DNA of 64,000 nucleotides from contig CAXXLS010000012.1 of assembly GCA_963677135.2 (NCBI GenBank), forward strand, positions 1-64,000, written 5' to 3'. Positions 25,874-33,380 of this stretch are shown here, one piece after another. This DNA is from Seleniibacterium sp963677135 (lineage in GTDB: Bacteria > Desulfobacterota > Desulfuromonadia > Desulfuromonadales > Geopsychrobacteraceae). Both the position numbers and the translations under genes were made by a program. The notes below the pieces were generated by a model that made no database searches, was not told the origin of the DNA, and was given only the letters and a program-made list of their open reading frames with translations. The number at the start of each line of letters is the position of its first letter. Position 1 is the stretch's first letter.

Positions 25874-27310
25874 ATGATGGCAAAAGCACCTAAAGTACTC
25901 ACCGAAGAGGAAAAACAAAAAATTGACGGCCTGATCGCCCGGGCCCGGGCCGCCCAGGCCCAGATCGACAATCTTGATCAGGAATCGGTCGACCGCGCTG
26001 TTCAGGCCGTGGCCTGGGCCGCTGCCAACGAGAAGACCTTTACCCGGCTGGCCCAGATGGGCGTCGACGAGAGCGGCCTCGGTGACCGTGCCGGCCGCCC
26101 CTACAAGCGCGCCAAGATCATCGGCATTCTGCGCGACTGCCTGCGCGAGAAGAGTGTCGGCATCATCGAGGAGATTCCCGAAAAGGGGATTACCAAGTAC
26201 GCCAAGCCGGTCGGCGTCATTGCGTCACTGATTCCGACCACCAATCCGGCCCTGACTCCGCCGACCAACGGCCTGTATTCCCTGAAGGCCCGCAACGCGA
26301 TGATTTTCGCTCCCCACCCGCGCAGCAAGCAGACCACCTACGAGATGGTAGAAGTCATGCGCGCCGGGCTGCGCAAGGTCGGTCTTCCGGAGGATCTGTT
26401 TCTGTGCATCGACAAGCCGAGCATTCCCTCATCCCAGTACCTGATGAGCCAGGTGGACCTGTCCATCGCCACTGGCGGCCCGGCCATGGTCCAGGCGGCC
26501 TACAGCTCCGGCAAACCGGCTTATGGCGTCGGCGCCGGCAACGCCACCATGTGTTTTGACGAAACCACCGCCCAGGATGTTAAAACCGCAGCCATGAACG
26601 TGCGGCTGAGCAAGACCGCCGATTACGGGTCCGGCTGCTCCGCGGACGGCAACCTGCTGATTCACGACAGTGTTTATGCCGATATGCTGGAAGCCCTGCA
26701 GGCCGAAGGCGGATACCTGTGCAACGCCGAAGAGAAAGCCAAGCTGACCAAGGTGCTGTGGGACGACGAATACCATCGGACCATTGACACCATCGCCTGT
26801 TCCGCCCAGTCCATCGCCGAGAAGGCCGGCTTCCGCATTCCCGAAGACCGTTGCATGCTGCTCTGCGAAGAGGACAATATCGGTCCCGAGTATCATTGGT
26901 GTCGTGAAAAGATGGCCCCGATTATCGGTGTCTTCAAATACAGTGGAACCTACGACAAGGCGATCGAGCGGCTGCAGGAGATCTACAAGGTCGGTGGCCG
27001 CGGCCACTCCTGCGGTATCTACAGCTTCAACGAGGAGCATATCCACATGCACGCCATGGCCATGCCGGTGAGCCGGGTCATGGTGCGTCAGCCCCAGTCG
27101 AAGGCCAACTCCGGCTCCCTGACCAACGGGATGCCGATGACCTCCTCCATGGGGTGCGGCACCTGGGGCGGCAATATCACCAACGAGAACATTCATCTGA
27201 AGCACTACATGAATGTGACCTGGGTCGCCCGTCCGATTCCGGAAGACCGCCCGAGCGACGAGGAACTGTTCGGCGAATTCTACAACGACGAATCTCTGGT
27301 TTTCCCATAG
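25874..27310 (+). CDS. CoA-acylating aldehyde dehydrogenase, sulfoacetaldehyde dehydrogenase-like
   Basis: A 478-residue member of the acylating aldehyde dehydrogenase group (EutE/AdhE-N/SauS). The cofactor region reads VGVIASLIPTTNPALTPP, followed by FAPHPRSKQTT and IATGGPAMVQAAYSSGKPA. The catalytic cysteine is in DYGSGCSADGNLL (about residue 257). The overall pattern is closest, from memory, to SauS, which converts sulfoacetaldehyde plus CoA to sulfoacetyl-CoA; a succinate-semialdehyde role is possible. Preceded by AGGAGA and the LysR-type operator. With the Fe-ADH and TTT genes it could oxidise an imported hydroxyacid or hydroxysulfonate to an acyl-CoA. Confidence 0.85.
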   Translation: MMAKAPKVLTEEEKQKIDGLIARARAAQAQIDNLDQESVDRAVQAVAWAAANEKTFTRLAQMGVDESGLGDRAGRPYKRAKIIGILRDCLREKSVGIIEEIPEKGITKYAKPVGVIASLIPTTNPALTPPTNGLYSLKARNAMIFAPHPRSKQTTYEMVEVMRAGLRKVGLPEDLFLCIDKPSIPSSQYLMSQVDLSIATGGPAMVQAAYSSGKPAYGVGAGNATMCFDETTAQDVKTAAMNVRLSKTADYGSGCSADGNLLIHDSVYADMLEALQAEGGYLCNAEEKAKLTKVLWDDEYHRTIDTIACSAQSIAEKAGFRIPEDRCMLLCEEDNIGPEYHWCREKMAPIIGVFKYSGTYDKAIERLQEIYKVGGRGHSCGIYSFNEEHIHMHAMAMPVSRVMVRQPQSKANSGSLTNGMPMTSSMGCGTWGGNITNENIHLKHYMNVTWVARPIPEDRPSDEELFGEFYNDESLVFP

Positions 27311-27354
27311 GTGTTGCCAGAAACCGGTTCTTTTTCGCAAGCAAGTGATCGTCT

Positions 27355-27374
27355 CCCGCCGCTCTTGCGGCGGG
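27355..27374 (+). terminator. Hairpin after the aldehyde dehydrogenase
   Basis: CCCGCCGC and GCGGCGGG pair around TCTT, 45 bases after the stop. No T-run follows. Confidence 0.45.
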
Positions 27375-27530
27375 GGAAATGCCTGAAACTCCTGCGACCG
27401 ACGTCTTTTTTTCTCGTCGCAGTTCTATATAAAACTGTCGTGCCATGCCCCGGCACGCCTCTCGTCGTCAGAAGCGAGACCGGGCTTTCGGGCCTTTTCA
27501 TTGGATCCTTGTAAAGGAAACCTCGTGTAA

Positions 27531-27570
27531 ACAACAACGCCTTTGATCATGCGATCAAAGGCGTTGTTGT
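27531..27570. terminator. Bidirectional terminator between the aldehyde dehydrogenase and asd
   Basis: An 18-bp perfect stem (ACAACAACGCCTTTGATC and complement) with a 4-base loop and TTG/TTT on the plus-strand side. It serves both converging genes. Confidence 0.8.
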
Positions 27571-27627
27571 TTGTTTCCGAATAAATGAAAAATATGCCGC
27601 CGGGATTGTGGCTGCTCCGGCCGGTTC

Positions 27628-28734
27628 TTATTGTTCCTTGAGGATCTGCAGCATGCGGCGCAACGGCTCGGCAGCCCCCCAGAGCAGCTGGTCGCCGCAG
27701 GTGAAGGCGGACAGGTACTGGGGGCCCATCTTCATCTTGCGCAGCCGGCCGACCGGTACGGTCAGGGTTCCGGAAACGGCGGCCGGGGTCAATCCGGCCA
27801 GGGTGTCGGCCTTGTTGTTTGGAATAACCTTGACCCACTGATTGTCTTCGCCGATGATTTTCTCGATTTCGGCGACGGGCAGATCTTGTTTGAGCTTGAT
27901 GGTCAGCGCCTGGCTGTGGCAGCGCATGGCCCCGATTCTGACGCAGATGCCATCGATGGGAATCTGCTGTTCAGTGGCCAGGATTTTATTGGTTTCGGCA
28001 ATCCCCTTCCATTCTTCACGGCTCTGGCCGTCTTCAACTTCGCGATCGATCCAGGGCAGCACGCTGCCGGCCAGCGGGAAGCCGAATTCCGCTGTCGGGA
28101 AGCTGTCGCTGCGCAGCGTCTCGGTGACTTTCCGGTCGATATCGAGGATGCTGGAACCGGGGGTTTTCAGCTGGTCCCGGACGCTCTCTTCGAGAACCCC
28201 CATCTGGCTCAGCAGTTCGCGCATGTTGGGAGCGCCGGCTCCTGATGCGGCCTGGTAGGTCATGGAACTGACCCATTCGACCAGGTCGGCCTTGAACAGG
28301 CCGCCGATCGCCATCAGCATCAGGCTGACGGTGCAGTTGCCGCCGATAAAATCCTTGCAGCCGGCGGCCAGGGCCTTGTCAATGACATTGCGGTTGATCG
28401 GATCGAGAATAATGACGGCATTATCCTCCATACGCAGGCTGGATGCCGCGTCAATCCAGTAACCTGTCCAACCGCTCTGGCGAAGCTTGGGATGGACTTC
28501 CTTGGTGTAATCCCCGCCCTGGCAGGTAATGATGACGTCCTGCTCGGCAAGTTTGGCAATATTCGAGGCATCTTCAAGGATGCTGGGACCTTGTCCAAAA
28601 TCCGGGGCCTGCTGGCCTGCCTGGGAGGTTGAGAAAAATACAGCTTCAAGGCCGGCAAGATCATTTTCCTCGAGCATCCGCTGCATCAGAACGGAGCCGA
28701 CCATGCCGCGCCAACCGACTAATCCGACTTTCAT
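27628..28734 (-). CDS. asd: Aspartate-semialdehyde dehydrogenase
   Basis: A 368-residue enzyme of the E. coli Asd type, making aspartate semialdehyde for lysine, threonine and methionine. It shows the NADP loop GLVGWRGMVGSVLMQRM, the catalytic cysteine in FIGGNCTVSLMLM, and QAASGAGAPNMREL. C-terminal RIGAMRCHSQALTIKL contains the substrate-binding residues. GGAGA precedes the ATG. It pairs functionally with dapB and dapL at the right end of the window. Confidence 0.96.
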   Translation of the reverse strand: MKVGLVGWRGMVGSVLMQRMLEENDLAGLEAVFFSTSQAGQQAPDFGQGPSILEDASNIAKLAEQDVIITCQGGDYTKEVHPKLRQSGWTGYWIDAASSLRMEDNAVIILDPINRNVIDKALAAGCKDFIGGNCTVSLMLMAIGGLFKADLVEWVSSMTYQAASGAGAPNMRELLSQMGVLEESVRDQLKTPGSSILDIDRKVTETLRSDSFPTAEFGFPLAGSVLPWIDREVEDGQSREEWKGIAETNKILATEQQIPIDGICVRIGAMRCHSQALTIKLKQDLPVAEIEKIIGEDNQWVKVIPNNKADTLAGLTPAAVSGTLTVPVGRLRKMKMGPQYLSAFTCGDQLLWGAAEPLRRMLQILKEQ

Positions 28735-28864
28735 ATTCTTTCTCCATGTTGACGGGTGAAATAAAACGACTTATGCTGCAAACAGCAATCACCATATGGT
28801 TATAAGCGAATAATTCTATCAGTATTTTACCCCCAGGGATAATCTTTTTTAAGGCGAGGACAAA

Positions 28865-29695
28865 ATGGCGATTTCAGAGCAAGATCTGCCTCTGGGCAAG
28901 GCGACCGTTTATCCATCGGTTTACGATGCTGGTTTGCTCTGCCCCTTTCCACGCCAGGTGAAACGCGACGTGATCGGGGTCACCGGTGAGCTGCCTTTCG
29001 ACGGCTACGATATCTGGAACGCCTACGAGCTGTCCTGGCTCAATCGGAAAGGGAAACCGGTGGTCGCCATGGGAGAGTTTCATGTTCCCTGTGAAACGCC
29101 CAGCCTGATTGAATCGAAATCCTTTAAGCTCTATCTGAATTCCTTCAACCAGACCCGTTTTGATGAGAGTGATCAGGTTGCCGAAACCCTGGTGAACGAC
29201 CTGTCGGCGGCCGTCGGCGGCCGGGTCAGGGTGCGGCTGATCGACAGTAATCGGTTTGTCACCGAGCAGGTTCAGTTGCTGCCCGGGGAGTGTATCGACG
29301 ATCTCGATATCGAGGTCGATAAATATTCCCTCGATCCGTCCCTGCTGGAAGGAGCAGCCGATCATGATCAGCAGGTCAGCGAAGACCTGCACAGCCATCT
29401 GCTGAAAAGCAACTGCCTGGTGACCAGCCAGCCCGACTGGGGCAGTGTGCTGATTCGTTACCAGGGGGGACGGATCAATCGCGAGGCGTTGCTGCGCTAC
29501 CTGATTTCCTTCCGTGAGCACAATGAGTTTCACGAGCAGTGCGTCGAACGGATTTTTGTTGATCTGATGCGCTACTGCCGTCCTCGCAGGTTGACTGTCT
29601 ATGCGCGCTATACCCGGCGCGGAGGGTTGGATATCAACCCGTTCCGATCCAATTTCGAAAGCCGGATTCCCAATCTGAGGCTGGCCAGGCAGTAG
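28865..29695 (+). CDS. queF: NADPH-dependent 7-cyano-7-deazaguanine reductase (preQ0 reductase)
   Basis: A 276-residue long-form (YqcD-like) QueF that reduces preQ0 to preQ1 in queuosine synthesis. The QueF motif is visible as ESKSFKLYLNSFNQTRF, with the catalytic cysteine in HVPCETPSLIESKS. The C-terminal half has the second T-fold domain (SDWGSVLI-like QPDWGSVLIRYQG and FREHNEFHEQCVERIF). GAGG precedes the ATG. I see no convincing preQ1 riboswitch upstream. It is divergent from asd. Confidence 0.96.
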   Translation: MAISEQDLPLGKATVYPSVYDAGLLCPFPRQVKRDVIGVTGELPFDGYDIWNAYELSWLNRKGKPVVAMGEFHVPCETPSLIESKSFKLYLNSFNQTRFDESDQVAETLVNDLSAAVGGRVRVRLIDSNRFVTEQVQLLPGECIDDLDIEVDKYSLDPSLLEGAADHDQQVSEDLHSHLLKSNCLVTSQPDWGSVLIRYQGGRINREALLRYLISFREHNEFHEQCVERIFVDLMRYCRPRRLTVYARYTRRGGLDINPFRSNFESRIPNLRLARQ

Positions 29696-29719
29696 CGGGT
29701 CCGCCGGGGATTGTTTCTC

Positions 29720-30339
29720 ATCGAGGCGATCCAGAACCTTCCGAATGACGCGGGATAATTCCGCCTGCTGCAGAGGTTTGAAACATTGCTCACTGAACAG
29801 TCTGTGGTCGGGATTGATGGTTTCACTTTTCGAACTGTTCCCGCTTAACAGAATGACGGGCAGCTTCTGGTTGATCCGTCGGATTTCGCCGGTCAGCTGT
29901 CTCCCTGTCATTTCGGGCATGGCCTGATCGGTTATCACAAGGTCAAACGCGTCGGGATGGTACTGCACAATCGTCAGGGCTTCTCTGCCGCCGGGTCCAG
30001 GTCTTTGAGCATTTGTTGACCGATATCGACGAGCATGGTGTCGTCATCGACCAGCAGCACCTTTTCGGTTCCGGCCGGCAGTGCACTTTCTTCTGTGGCG
30101 GTTTGGGGGCCGCGGATGTTATTAAGAGTCTGCCTGATCAGAAAAAAGCAGCACCACTGTGGTCAGGATGAAAATCCATCCTTTGGCAGTCTGGGCGTGG
30201 GCCAGCATGTTCGTATCAGGAAACAGGTAAAAGAAGATCCGGTCGGAGCACAGAATCCAGATAAGCCCCCAGAAGGCATAATTCCTGCGATACGGTAGGC
30301 GACAGCAATCTGCTGATGTGTCAATGCTGCATTCATCAT
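29720..30339 (-). pseudogene. Decayed hybrid sensor kinase (N-terminal membrane part and receiver only)
   Basis: The minus strand carries a broken gene. Its start region encodes WGLIWILCSDRIFFYLFPD and QTAKGWIFILTTVVLL, the classic two-helix N-terminus of PAS-type sensor kinases. A frame change at a T6 run (near 30137-30142) then leads straight into KVLLVDDDTMLVDIGQQML, the start of a receiver domain. The PAS and kinase parts are gone. A further frame change plus loss of roughly ten residues (near 29985) joins to DLVITDQAMPEMTG and a C-terminal KPLQQAELSRVIRKVL. The receiver frame has no stop of its own and runs on antisense into queF. Confidence 0.7.
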
Positions 30340-30475
30340 CTTTTAGCGGGCGTGGGTCAGGGTCAATGATGAGGTCGGAAGGGCGTGACAGTGGAGACAG
30401 ATCGTGCACAAAATCAATGTCTGATCATAAACAACGATAGACCCCTGTCTGATATTTCTCAAGAGATCAAGGCGC

Positions 30476-32299
30476 TTAACTGAAACAGACCCGGTTTCTT
30501 CCCGTGTTTTTCGCCTGGTAAAGCGCACAGTCCGCTTCTTCAAACAGTTGCTCGAAAGGTTTCTGGCAAGGCTCCGAGGTTGCGATCCCGAATGAACAGG
30601 TGATTGACCGCACCGTTTCAAAAGCATGAAACTCTATTATTTTACGCAGGCTTTCGGCTTTGGAGATGAGGGTCTCGTGATGCCCGGTGGGCAGCAGGAT
30701 AACAAATTCTTCTCCGCCCCAGCGGGCGAAGAGATCCTCACGGCGCAGGTTCTTCTGAATCAGCGTCGCCAGTTCAATGAGAACTGCATCTCCGATGTTG
30801 TGACCGTAGGTGTCGTTGATTCTTTTGAAGTGGTCAATATCGAGCACGATGATGGAAAATTCGTCCCCTGCGGACATTTTCCGGGCTATTTCACTGTTCA
30901 GCCCGCGGCGATTCAAAATCTTGGTCAGGGTATCGATATGGGCCTGGGTCTGCAAATTCCGGTTCGAGGAGATAAGCTCGACCTGCCTGTTGTGTAAAGC
31001 CCCCAGCAGGTAATTGAAAAAGCGCGCGACGACACCGACCTCCGTTCCCCGCTCTTCGTGGATTTTCCGATAGATATTTCCTGAGCGCATGATGCGGATA
31101 ATACTTTCAATGGTTTCGACCCAGGGAAGTTTGGCCTGATGCTCGGTAATGTTCAGTCCGAGAACTTCATCCCTTTTCGAGACGCGCAAGGCATTGGCAG
31201 ATTTTAAGGCAAGGAACAGGAGCAGGCCGCAGGACAGGGAAAAGGCAAAGGCTGCCAGGATGCCGGTCCCCTGGACGACAATAAAATCGAGCCTGCCCAG
31301 GGAGGCCGGAGGCGCCCCGAAAAGGCCCACTGCGAGGGTTCCCCAGACACCGACGCAGCCATGAATGGCGACAACGCTCAAGGGATCGTCAATCCGCAGC
31401 TTAAGGAGCAGCCGGTCGCAGGTGAGCATGACCAAAGAGGACATGAACCCGACCAGGGCGGCCTGGGAGGAGTTGAATTCGGCACAGCCGGCCGTGATTC
31501 CGACCAGTCCCGCAATAATTCCGAAACTGAACAGTTCGACCCCGACCCGGTGATTGATCAGCAGGCTGATGAGATAGGCACTGATTCCGCCGCCGGCACC
31601 CGAGATCAGGGTGTTGAGCAGGATGGCAGACACTTGCGGGCCAAAGGACAGCAGGCTTCCGGCATTGAATCCGAACCAGGCAAACCAGAGAATCAGGACC
31701 CCGAACACGATGAAATTATGGTTTCCCGGCGCAAAGTAGCGGACCTGGCGGTGATGGAACCGGCCCAGCCGCGGGCCAAGGACTATGGCTCCGGCAAGAC
31801 CGACCCACGCGCCGACGGAGTGTACGACCGTTGAGCCCGCAAAATCGACGAACCCCATCTCCTTCAGCCAGCCACCGTCCCCCCAGGCCCAGTGACCGAA
31901 TATCGGGTAAATGAATGACGTCACCAGGATGGCCGAGATGACATAGCCGTTGAATTTCATCCGTTCCGCCACGGCGCCCGAGACGATGGTCGCTGCGGTG
32001 GTGGCGAACATCGCCTGAAAGAAGAAGAAACTGGCCAGATCGTGATCGCGGCCGTCAATCATGAAAAACGCTGCCCCGGTGATCCCTCCGATATCGGTGC
32101 CGAACATCAGGGCAAAGCCGATGAGCCAGAAAAAGAAAAACCCGAAGGTCGTGTCGGCCAGGTTTTTCATGGCGACATTGATGGTGTTTTTGGACCGGAC
32201 ACAGCCGGTTTCAACCATGGCAAAGCCAAGCTGCATCATGAAGACCAAAAATGCGCTGATGATGACCCAGTGATAGTCCAATGCGCTATGAGAGTTCAT
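30476..32299 (-). CDS. Ammonium transporter-GGDEF fusion (candidate ammonium-sensing diguanylate cyclase)
   Basis: A 607-residue fusion. Residues 1-375 are a complete Amt/Mep/Rh channel of about 11 helices with the pore twin histidines in STVVHSVGA (H160) and AIHGCVGVWG (H313), and D152. After a linker (about 376-455) a GGDEF domain (455-607) carries the active-site GGEEF at 528-532. An inhibitory RxxD site (R519-D522) precedes it, so catalysis and product control look intact. The architecture implies that ammonium binding or transport sets cyclic-di-GMP synthesis. No glnK is adjacent. A minus-strand TTGACT/TATTAT pair upstream is a weak promoter candidate. Confidence 0.93.
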   Translation of the reverse strand: MNSHSALDYHWVIISAFLVFMMQLGFAMVETGCVRSKNTINVAMKNLADTTFGFFFFWLIGFALMFGTDIGGITGAAFFMIDGRDHDLASFFFFQAMFATTAATIVSGAVAERMKFNGYVISAILVTSFIYPIFGHWAWGDGGWLKEMGFVDFAGSTVVHSVGAWVGLAGAIVLGPRLGRFHHRQVRYFAPGNHNFIVFGVLILWFAWFGFNAGSLLSFGPQVSAILLNTLISGAGGGISAYLISLLINHRVGVELFSFGIIAGLVGITAGCAEFNSSQAALVGFMSSLVMLTCDRLLLKLRIDDPLSVVAIHGCVGVWGTLAVGLFGAPPASLGRLDFIVVQGTGILAAFAFSLSCGLLLFLALKSANALRVSKRDEVLGLNITEHQAKLPWVETIESIIRIMRSGNIYRKIHEERGTEVGVVARFFNYLLGALHNRQVELISSNRNLQTQAHIDTLTKILNRRGLNSEIARKMSAGDEFSIIVLDIDHFKRINDTYGHNIGDAVLIELATLIQKNLRREDLFARWGGEEFVILLPTGHHETLISKAESLRKIIEFHAFETVRSITCSFGIATSEPCQKPFEQLFEEADCALYQAKNTGRNRVCFS

Positions 32300-32668
32300 G
32301 CGTGTCTCCAGGCGGATCTGCGTCGTTTCTGTATGATAACGGAAGAGAAATCAGATTGATGCTGGCATCGTTGCCGGGGGAAAGAAGGACGGTCATTGTC
32401 CCTTTATTAGCTTCCTGTAATAATATCGGTCCGTATCCGCACAAAGTCAATTAAAAAATCGGGTTCCAGGCGCCGGCAGGTGATGTGTTTTTGCCATTGT
32501 TTTCATGGTTTATTTGCCTCACTCCCTGGAGACGGGAAGATGGGGTGTCCTTATTTCAGCAGCTTAGCGGGAATTTTTTTATTGGCACCTTTTTTGTAGT
32601 TAACCTGATCCTGTTCACTCACCCTGACGACCAAGGGCGTGATATCTACATCTTTCGGGACGGTATTA
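32300..32668. other. Intergenic region between Amt-GGDEF and the barrel protein
   Basis: Divergent promoter region without a recognisable gene. On the minus strand TTGACT (32450-32445) and TATTAT (32425-32420) are 19 bases apart and could drive the Amt-GGDEF gene. Confidence 0.3.
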
Positions 32669-33268
32669 ATGCGGGTCATTAAAACTTTCATATTTCTGTC
32701 AGTGTTTTTGACAGTTTTCAGCCTTCAGGCTGTTGCCGATGTCTATTATGCCGGCAATATGGGGGTGGTTGCGGTCAGCGACTCCGACCTGGATGACGGC
32801 GCTGACAGCGGGGAGATGAGTTTTGATGATGGTTTTGCCGCCACCGGTGCCGTCGGAGCGATGGTCGGCAGCCATTCCCGCATCGAACTGGAGCTGGGTT
32901 ACCGGGAAAACGACCTCGATAAACTGAGCGTGGCCGGATCTGACAGCGTCGATCGTCATGGCGACCTGAGAGCGATTTCCCTGATGGGAAACATCTATTA
33001 TGATTTCCTGACTGACAGCACTTTTCGACCGTTTGTCGGTATCGGCCTGGGTGCGGCCAACGTTGAGGCCGACAGCGACCGGATCGGTGATGAGGACGAC
33101 AACGTGTTCGCCTATCAGCTGGCAGCCGGGGGCAGTCTTGCCTTGAGCGACAATCTGAACATCGATATTCAGTACCGTTACTTCGGAACCGAGGACCCCG
33201 ATTTTTCAGGGGTCGAGGCTGAATACAACACCCACAACGTCTTCTTCGGACTGCGTCTCCAATTCTGA
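32669..33268 (+). CDS. Outer-membrane beta-barrel protein (OmpA-like/PF13505 type)
   Basis: A 199-residue protein with a signal peptide ending SLQAVADV. The mature chain alternates short amphipathic strands and acidic turns (SDSDLDDGADSGEM), ending in NTHNVFFGLRLQF, with a C-terminal aromatic residue needed for barrel assembly. Eight-strand OmpA-like barrels have this size. Function is not evident. The ATG at 32669 gives a clean signal peptide; a GTG 30 bases upstream is less likely. Confidence 0.8.
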   Translation: MRVIKTFIFLSVFLTVFSLQAVADVYYAGNMGVVAVSDSDLDDGADSGEMSFDDGFAATGAVGAMVGSHSRIELELGYRENDLDKLSVAGSDSVDRHGDLRAISLMGNIYYDFLTDSTFRPFVGIGLGAANVEADSDRIGDEDDNVFAYQLAAGGSLALSDNLNIDIQYRYFGTEDPDFSGVEAEYNTHNVFFGLRLQF

Positions 33269-33380
33269 CCTTTTTCAAGGGCCTTTTTCCAGAGCCCCCA
33301 GAACTGCTCTGCCTCCGGCAGCGACCAGCTGTTCTGTCTCCTGATCCTCACCGGACGCCAGGTCTCTTGGATCTTCTCCT

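Larger units (their letters stand above)
27311..27627 (+). other. Intergenic region between convergent genes
   Basis: No gene is seen. It holds a CCCGCCGC-TCTT-GCGGCGGG hairpin (27355-27374), a CT-rich stretch and a long bidirectional terminator (27531-27570). Confidence 0.5.

Noticed and set aside
28735..28864. Possible preQ1 riboswitch before queF
   Set aside because: The 130-base gap shows a short ACCATATGGT palindrome but no stem-loop with an A-rich tail like the preQ1 class I fold.
28874..29968. A long minus-strand frame running antisense through queF
   Set aside because: Only its first 80 residues are a real receiver-domain remnant. The rest is antisense to the well-supported queF gene.
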